Positions 58,584-64,000 of a stretch of 64,000 bases of DNA are shown piece by piece. Every line of letters begins with the position of its first letter. Positions within the stretch are counted from its first letter, which is position 1. Origin of the DNA: Hygrophila difformis (taxonomy: Eukaryota > Streptophyta > Magnoliopsida > Lamiales > Acanthaceae). The stretch is taken from the NCBI GenBank assembly GCA_030278955.1, contig JAOANR010000006.1, forward strand, positions 13,551,974 to 13,615,973, given 5' to 3'. The notes under the pieces were generated by a model. It had not been told where the DNA came from and ran no database searches. It saw nothing but the letters and a program-made list of their open reading frames with translations. Both the position numbers and the translations under genes were made by a program.

Positions 58584-59975
58584 CAGTAACTAAATTTTAA
58601 CATGTTAGAGTAAACATTCCAACTGTAGACATGATCTGAAGCACTGAGCCTGTATTGTATACAAAATCCACATACTTGCAAAAACTGGGAAGCATAAACT
58701 AAATATCTCACATTTCTTAAGAATCTCTTCCTCGTCATCGAAACAAAATCTGTTTCTGGTGAATTCCTCCCCATAATAAAATGTAATTGAAAAGAAATCA
58801 AGTCCCAAACCCAACAACAGCTATTATTTCCAAATACAGCATAATGAAACTTGTTTAAACCCCAATTTTCACAAGCGTCTACTTTCGTACACCTTTTTAG
58901 AAGTTGACAAACAATAAGGTTCAGAACCAGAATACAAGAACACAGAATAATGAACATACCCAAGAAACGATCTGGCAAGCTGTAAACCTGGATTTGAGGT
59001 GGCACGGAGGAAATGAAGCAGCACGCATCAACCAAAAAGTAATGAAATGGGTAACATGATACATCTGGCAAAGTTAAACAAAATCATACAAACGGAAGCA
59101 AAACTATAGAAAAAAAAAATACACAAAAGAAACAAAGCATTGAAAGAAACCAAATATCAACCTACGAAATACCGTGCGAACAAAAGTAAAAAGTGTAGCA
59201 AAGTATTTCTCAATTAACATCAATGTCGGAGCAAATCATCAATAGAATCATTCTCAAACAGAATCGATTGTAAACAAATCGAACAATTTGCAGCCCACAC
59301 AAGCATAGGAACAAATCAAACGATTTGCAGCCCCAAACATTCAAAATTGAACATCCTCCAGTGTTTTGAAGGGCGGCGAACGTACCTAGGTAGCCCTAAA
59401 CTGCGGTCGCAGCGCTGTGAGACGCCGCCACAAACGGCGCCGGCGATGCAAAGGATGCGGCGGGCGAGACCTTGCGGCAAGAAGAGAGAGGGCGACAGCT
59501 TCGCGCGGAAGTGGCAAAGCGAGGGTATGCCCCGCGGCGCACAACACAAATGTCCGCGGAACAGTCGGCCCGGCGGAGACTGGGGCTGCGACGGCGACGG
59601 CAACGCATGGGGCGTGAGACGAAGGGCGATCGATGAGCAGAGTCGGCGTAGAATCAAAGCAATTGGGGCGGAAATGAATATTAGGGCAATGGAGGCTACG
59701 AAAGACGAAGGGCGATCGATAAGCAGAGCCGGCGCAAAATCCTGAAAAAAATTGGGGGCGGGAGAGAAAATTAGGGCAAGGCAGGCTTCCAGATGAAATG
59801 AAGGTGGGCGGCAGGGGAAAGAGGTTTGAATGAATCGGAACCGAGAGCTCAAGCCGAGATAGAGCATGGCAGGACGGCAAAATCGAAAGTCACTGTTCCT
59901 AAGGGAACAACTGTAGCAAAATACCAACAACTGTTGGAAACTACGGTTTGGCACTTATATATTATAGATATACAT
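58584..59975 (-). promoter_or_regulatory. GC-rich promoter-like region, probably 5' end of a decayed minus-strand gene
   Basis: 59380-59700 is GC- and CpG-rich, in contrast to its surroundings. On the minus strand a TATATAAG at about 59955-59962 precedes it, and a donor-like AG-GTACGTTCG occurs near 59387. All long ORFs here overlap each other on both strands and show no family features. The remainder, 58584-59340, is AT-rich without exons. This may be the promoter end of the locus whose other part lies left of 47457. Confidence 0.35.
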
Positions 59976-60009
59976 AGACAAGACCCCTGATTGATGAGTG
60001 TATTTGTAA

Positions 60010-60657
60010 AGTGGGCGTCGTACATTCAATTCGGTGGTGGGTGGGAGGGAGTGTGAGAGAAATGGTTGAGTATATTAAATAAATGGGGTAGATGAGAGGT
60101 AGCTGAAATTTGGCCTATAAATACACCATTGCACCTCCCACTTGGAAAGAACACACCATTGCCTTGAGAATGTATTGGCAGCGCTTGGTTGAGAACTCGG
60201 TGGAATTTCGAAAGGATAACTATGCAGCGGGAACTTCATTTAAATCAAGGAGGTCACAAGCAGGTCCATGGAAATAGAGTATTATTACTACTTTTCAGAT
60301 CCTGTGCAATGCGCCGCTGACATGAGTACTTGAGTAGAGGATAGTCTGCCTCTCATGTGGTAGAATATTTTTTGATGATTGTAAGCTGGGAAAACTCTTC
60401 TTAGCTGCTTTGGATTTTATGTACTATGAACCTTGGTTTCGAATGAATAAAAACATTTCCCTAAAAAAAAAAAAGAACACACCATTGCATCTCCCACTTG
60501 GATATTCATTTTGGTGGAATTGGTGGAGGAGGAGACTAACACGATTTCCACCACAATTGCTCTATAAACTAGGGTGGGCAAAATATTCGAACCGATTCGT
60601 TGAACCGCTGAATCGAATTGAAATCGAACCGAATTTCCGGTTAACGATGACCCCGGT
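60010..60657. repeat. Copy 1 of a local segmental duplication
   Basis: Matches 62895-63185 in order: AAGTGGGCGT, GAGAAATGGTTGAGTATATT, CACCTCCCACTTGGAAAGAA, ATTCATTTTGGTGGAATTGG, ATATTCGAACCGATTCGTTG. It is interrupted by the processed pseudogene at 60163-60471 and stops within the start of the hAT-like MITE seen whole at 63103-63776. Confidence 0.75.
60163..60471 (+). pseudogene. Processed pseudogene: C-terminal 37 codons and 3' UTR of an unknown mRNA
   Basis: A 309-bp insert ending in a run of A, with a 17-bp duplication AAAGAACACACCATTGC at 60146-60162 and 60472-60488. The same sequence without the insert is at 63005-63021, so this is a clean filled/empty site pair. From its left end one frame reads LRMYWQRLVENSVEFRKD..RSQAGPWK and then a stop, followed by about 190 bases of 3' UTR with AATAAAAA shortly before the A-run. 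It was made by LINE-type retrotransposition of a 5'-truncated cDNA. The parent gene was not recognised. Confidence 0.75.
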
Positions 60658-60847
60658 TGTCTAAATAAACACTCCTATTATACTAAATGCACACCCTCAT
60701 AAATGCCCCACCTTAAAAGTAGTGAAAGTAACCTAGGTGGAATTTCACACTATTTTTTTGGGTAAGCAATTTCACACTATAATTTTTTTTTTAAAATTTT
60801 CTATGAAGTGTTTGATTTAGGATTTATAGTTAACTTATAAATATGAA

Positions 60848-60850
<3 letters not shown>
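60658..60850. other. AT-rich spacer
   Basis: No gene or repeat with clear ends seen. Confidence 0.4.

Positions 60851-60912
<62 letters not shown>
60851..60912. repeat. (TTA)n microsatellite, about 20 units
   Basis: Uninterrupted TTA/ATT repeat of about 62 bases. Confidence 0.95.
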
Positions 60913-60935
60913 GACTTAAGTATATCATTATTATA

Positions 60936-61429
60936 CTCCCTCCGTCCCGCGAATTGTGGCTCGTTTCTTTTGGGCACGGTAGTTTATGTGGTGGGGTGTG
61001 GTGAGGTTTAGTGGTTAAAGTGATGTGGGTATTTGTGTTTAAAATTTTAATGAATTTTGACTTTCTTTATTGTTTAACTTTGACAAAATATTATTGTAAT
61101 GATTTAATTATAGAAAAAATATTCAAGTGTGGTCTTGTTAGAATCGTCTAGACGTCTAGATTTAGAATATATATTTTATATAATTTTTATTTGTACCAAT
61201 TTTAAAATATGAAGAATTAAAGAAATGCAAGGGGCTTTGTGTGGAAAAATAAAAAGTATATTGGGAATTGTGCAGAATAGTAAAAGTGATTACTTTTAAT
61301 GGGATTTAGAAACCATTAAGATTCTAATCATATTTATATTAATTAAATTTATCTAAAAATGGAAAGTGGCCACAATTCGTGGGACAGCCCAAAGAGGAAT
61401 ACGAGCCACAATTCATGGGACGGAGGGAG
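60936..61429. mobile_element. Mariner/Stowaway-like MITE, 494 bp
   Basis: CTCCCTCCGTCCCGCGAATT and CATGGGACGGAGGGAG ends, TA at 60934-60935 and 61430-61431. The interior is related to the ~455-bp family at 2977-3431 (AAGTGTGGTCTTGTTAGAAT and GGCTTTGTGTGGAAA blocks). Confidence 0.8.
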
Positions 61430-61645
61430 TATTTGTTTAGTTTAAATATGATTTTATGTTATTGTTCATTTTTATATTTTAAAATAATTATTTATAAAAA
61501 TTATATTATTTGCAATAGTTTTTGAAGATTTGAAATTATATGAATAACAATTTAAAAATTTAAATCAAATAAATTTTTGATGATATGCTTAAACTTTGGT
61601 TTATTAAAGTACTAATTTTTTTATTAGTAATAAATGTTGATATAG

Positions 61646-62256
61646 CCAAGGTTTTAAATATCGGTTTCGGTATCTATATTGAACATATAAATTAAGGAAA
61701 ATTTCGGGGAAAATTACGGAGATATTTGTAATTTTTTGAGAAAACTAATTCGAGTTTCTGAGAGGATGGAAATGAAGATATTTCAAATTCCTCATCACTT
61801 GTTGCTATATAAATTAATAATATGATAACAATACTCATTTAATGATATAATATGCTAGTAATATTATTGATGCCATGCACCATGTTGATTGATATGAGGC
61901 TTATGGCATAATCAATATGGGTTAAAACATAAATTTCGGGAAATTTCGGTCATGCACTCATTTCGGTCAAATTTAGAAATTGGATGGCTTAAAATTGTTA
62001 AACAAGTTAATTGGATGTCATGCACTCATTTAAATTAATTTTTTTTAAATATATTTTTAAAATTTTAAAAAAAATATTTTTTTAGAAAAAATTTTGGAAA
62101 ATTTCGGTCAAATTTCGGGAAATTTCGGATTTCGGGCGAAATTTCGATGGAAATTTTGCAAAAAAAATATTGCATGTGAAATTTTGCTTCGGGGTGTCCC
62201 GAAACCCGAAATTTCGGTCGAAATTTCGGAAATTCCGGGGATATTTAAAACAATGG
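61646..62256. mobile_element. MITE-like repeat with TTTCGG-rich interior, ~610 bp
   Basis: Ends CCAAGGTTTTAAATATCG and CGGGGATATTTAAAACAATGG are inverted repeats of each other. The interior repeats AATTTCGG many times. A truncated relative is at 23628-24100. Target duplication is unclear. Confidence 0.55.
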
Positions 62257-62370
62257 ATATGGCTTTCTTATTGGCCTTTTTTAGAACGAAATTGATTATA
62301 TATTTATAATTTAGATACGTATATTTATGATTTGGATATAGATTTTTTTTTTTTTACATTGAATTGATTA

Positions 62371-62582
62371 TTTTTTTTCAGGGTGAAAGGATGACATTAG
62401 TCTTTTATTCTAAAAATTATTGTGCATAGCATAAACTGATTACATCATCAGTGGTTGTATTCCAAAATTCTACATTAACGAACATAAAGGGGAGGGATAT
62501 GTGGTCGGGTAGGAATCGAACTCCCAACCATAAAGTGGGAAGTCGGGACAAACACTAGACGAACCAAGTCCTCATGCCAATT
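62371..62582 (-). mobile_element. tRNA-derived SINE (minus strand)
   Basis: On the minus strand GGCATGAGGACTTGG starts a tRNA-like head with an A-box-like TTCGTCTAGTG and, about 40 bases on, a B-box AGTTCGATTCC. A tRNA-unrelated body and an A-rich tail (GAAAAAAAATAATC) follow. Box order, spacing and tail are those of a plant SINE; the tRNA head lacks a foldable cloverleaf. Target duplication is not clear. Confidence 0.6.
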
Positions 62583-62894
62583 GGCAATTTAGATTATGAA
62601 TAAATAAGTTTGATAATAAATAAATAATAATTATTATAATTATTAGAACAAATCATACAATAAATATAGCATAAAATTGTTTAAAATTTATTACATACAG
62701 TTTTTTAGGTGACTTTAATTCTCACTCATTTCTTCTTGTTATACTTGCCTTCAATCAATAATAAAAGTGATTAGGAAAAAAAAGTAAATATATAGTGTAG
62801 TTAATGTTGTATGAAATTCCGCCCAACATACTCCTTTCACCATTTTCAAGATAGGGTGTTTATATTAGGGTGTCTATTTAGCACTATCCATTTT

Positions 62895-63185
62895 TAAAGT
62901 GGGCGTTGCACATTCAATTCGGTGTTGGGTGGGAGTGTGAGAGAAATGGTTGAGTATATTAAATAAATGGGGTATATGGGAGGTTGCTTGCACCTCCCAC
63001 TTGGAAAGAACACACCATTGCATCTCCCACTTGGATATTCATTTTGGTGGAATTGGTGGAGGAGGAGACTAACGCGATTTCCACCACAATTGCTCTATAA
63101 ACTAGGGTCGGCAAAATATTCGAACCGATTCGTTGAACCGCTGAATCGAATCGAAATCGAACCGAATTTCCGGTTAACCGATGAC
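62895..63185. repeat. Copy 2 of the local segmental duplication (empty site)
   Basis: Counterpart of 60010-60657 without the processed pseudogene; the unoccupied target is at 63005-63021. It also lacks about 25 bases around the TATAAATA of copy 1 (60117-60124). Confidence 0.75.
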
Positions 63186-63776
63186 CCCGGAGCAAATACA
63201 AATATCATATTTCAGTACTCGTCCGGTTCAAATACAAATACAAATACTTTAATTTTTTTCCCCGGTTAACCGAGCCGAACCGAATATATTTATTTTATTT
63301 TAAAAAGTTATATATTGTAAATATTATAGACATTTGATGGTATAAAATTATATAGATAATATATATCATTATTTATTTAATTATTTAAGTATATAATAAA
63401 ACAAATATAAAAAACTAAAGTGCTAATTATCAAAATATATCACCATAATTAATAAGCATATATTGATTTTTGTCTTTCAGAATACCCTATTATTAAAATA
63501 TACCTCTACACTACGATTTGTTACATATACTAACATATTTTGATTACATTGAAAAGAAACATTTGATTCCATAGTTATATATATATATATATTTTTTTTT
63601 CTGAGTATAATAACCTCGTCCGATCCTCTTAAAATGTATAATCAAGTTTTCATTTTTTAAATCTTTGAGTTTCGTAGATTTTTAAATATTCGAACCGAAT
63701 CGTTTAACCGCTAAATCTAATCGAAACCGAACCCCGGTTAACCGAGGACTCTGGTTACAAAACCGTGCCCACCCTG
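63103..63776. mobile_element. hAT-type MITE, 674 bp
   Basis: Ends TAGGGTCGGCA and the complement of CAGGGTGGGCA. The 8-bp duplication CTATAAAC is at 63095-63102 and 63777-63784, which is the hAT signature. Both ends carry the CGAACCGAAT- and GGTTAACCG-type subterminal repeats seen in many plant hAT MITEs. Confidence 0.8.
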
Positions 63777-63784
63777 CTATAAAC

Positions 63785-64000
63785 TAACCCGGATCGGAGG
63801 ACGTAAGCATGTGTTGTAGTGATGTCTCGTCGTCACTTTTAGTTATGTGTTGACTTCAATTGCTCTTTATAAAGTCACAAATTAACATAGGATGATGATA
63901 CTCTTAGTAATATACTATATCTATTTGCATTTTATAGTAATACTAATAATTTAAGTAGGTAATTTACTGCTTTCCGAAAAATGTAGGTAGTTTATTGACT
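63785..64000. other. AT-rich sequence, nothing recognised
   Basis: No ORF or repeat with clear ends. Confidence 0.4.

Noticed and set aside
59316..59954. Long ORFs on both strands (up to 212 codons)
   Set aside because: They overlap in several frames in GC-rich DNA with few stop codons; none shows protein motifs.
62480..62580. Possible tRNA gene (AGTTCGATTCC B box)
   Set aside because: No cloverleaf with paired acceptor stem; better explained as the head of a SINE.

Overview
The window is plant nuclear DNA, very probably from a eudicot. It has spliced genes with GT-AG introns, a chloroplast-type starch branching enzyme, a mitotic B-type cyclin, a plant catalase and a plant UDP-glycosyltransferase. 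Around these lies a dense load of plant transposons: Stowaway-type MITEs with CTCCCTCCGT ends, Ty3/gypsy LTR elements, hAT and Mutator-like MITEs, and a tRNA-derived SINE. An asterid (Lamiales-like) source would fit the protein sequences, but that is only an impression.

Layout. (1) 1-4465: AT-rich, almost entirely nested MITEs. (2) 4900-11260, plus strand: a complete 14-exon starch branching enzyme class I (family B) gene, 839 aa. (3) 11613-13823, minus strand: a complete 9-exon B2-type cyclin gene, 425 aa, tail-to-tail with the branching enzyme and with MSA (G2/M) motifs upstream. (4) 14.5-16.5 kb: more MITEs. (5) 16873-20177, minus strand: a complete 8-exon catalase gene, 492 aa. (6) 21064-23573: a composite 2.5-kb Mutator-like element built as A-B-A-B(inverted), with a perfect 9-bp target duplication. 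(7) 25335-26792, minus strand: an intronless UDP-glycosyltransferase gene, 485 aa, UGT91-like. (8) 27.2-43.8 kb: three LTR retroelements nested in one another. The oldest LTR (family A) was hit by element B (target duplication AAAAC). B was then hit inside its tRNA primer-binding site by a 4.9-kb TG...CA unit C (target duplication GTATC). (9) 43.8-47.4 kb: decayed genic sequence on the minus strand, including an organellar-type HSP90 pseudogene. (10) 47458-58583: a young, nearly complete Ty3/gypsy chromovirus-like element with 2.6-kb LTRs, an extra small ORF, gag, and a frameshifted pol ending in a chromodomain-like tail. (11) 58.6-60 kb: a GC-rich promoter-like stretch. (12) 60-64 kb: a segmental duplication, one copy of which holds a tiny processed pseudogene while the other keeps the empty site, plus further MITEs and a SINE.

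The four intact host genes have unrelated jobs: starch synthesis in plastids, the G2/M cell-cycle switch, peroxisomal peroxide removal, and glycosylation of small molecules. There is no sign of a functional cluster. The most unusual material is structural and lies in the transposons: a hairpin with compensatory base changes just upstream of the polypurine tract in three gypsy elements, an insertion exactly in a primer-binding site, a cluster of AATTCGAATT palindromes, the A-B-A-B(inverted) element, and a coiled-coil-like ORF upstream of gag. All coordinates and exon junctions were read by eye from the sequence; no alignment or database search was run.
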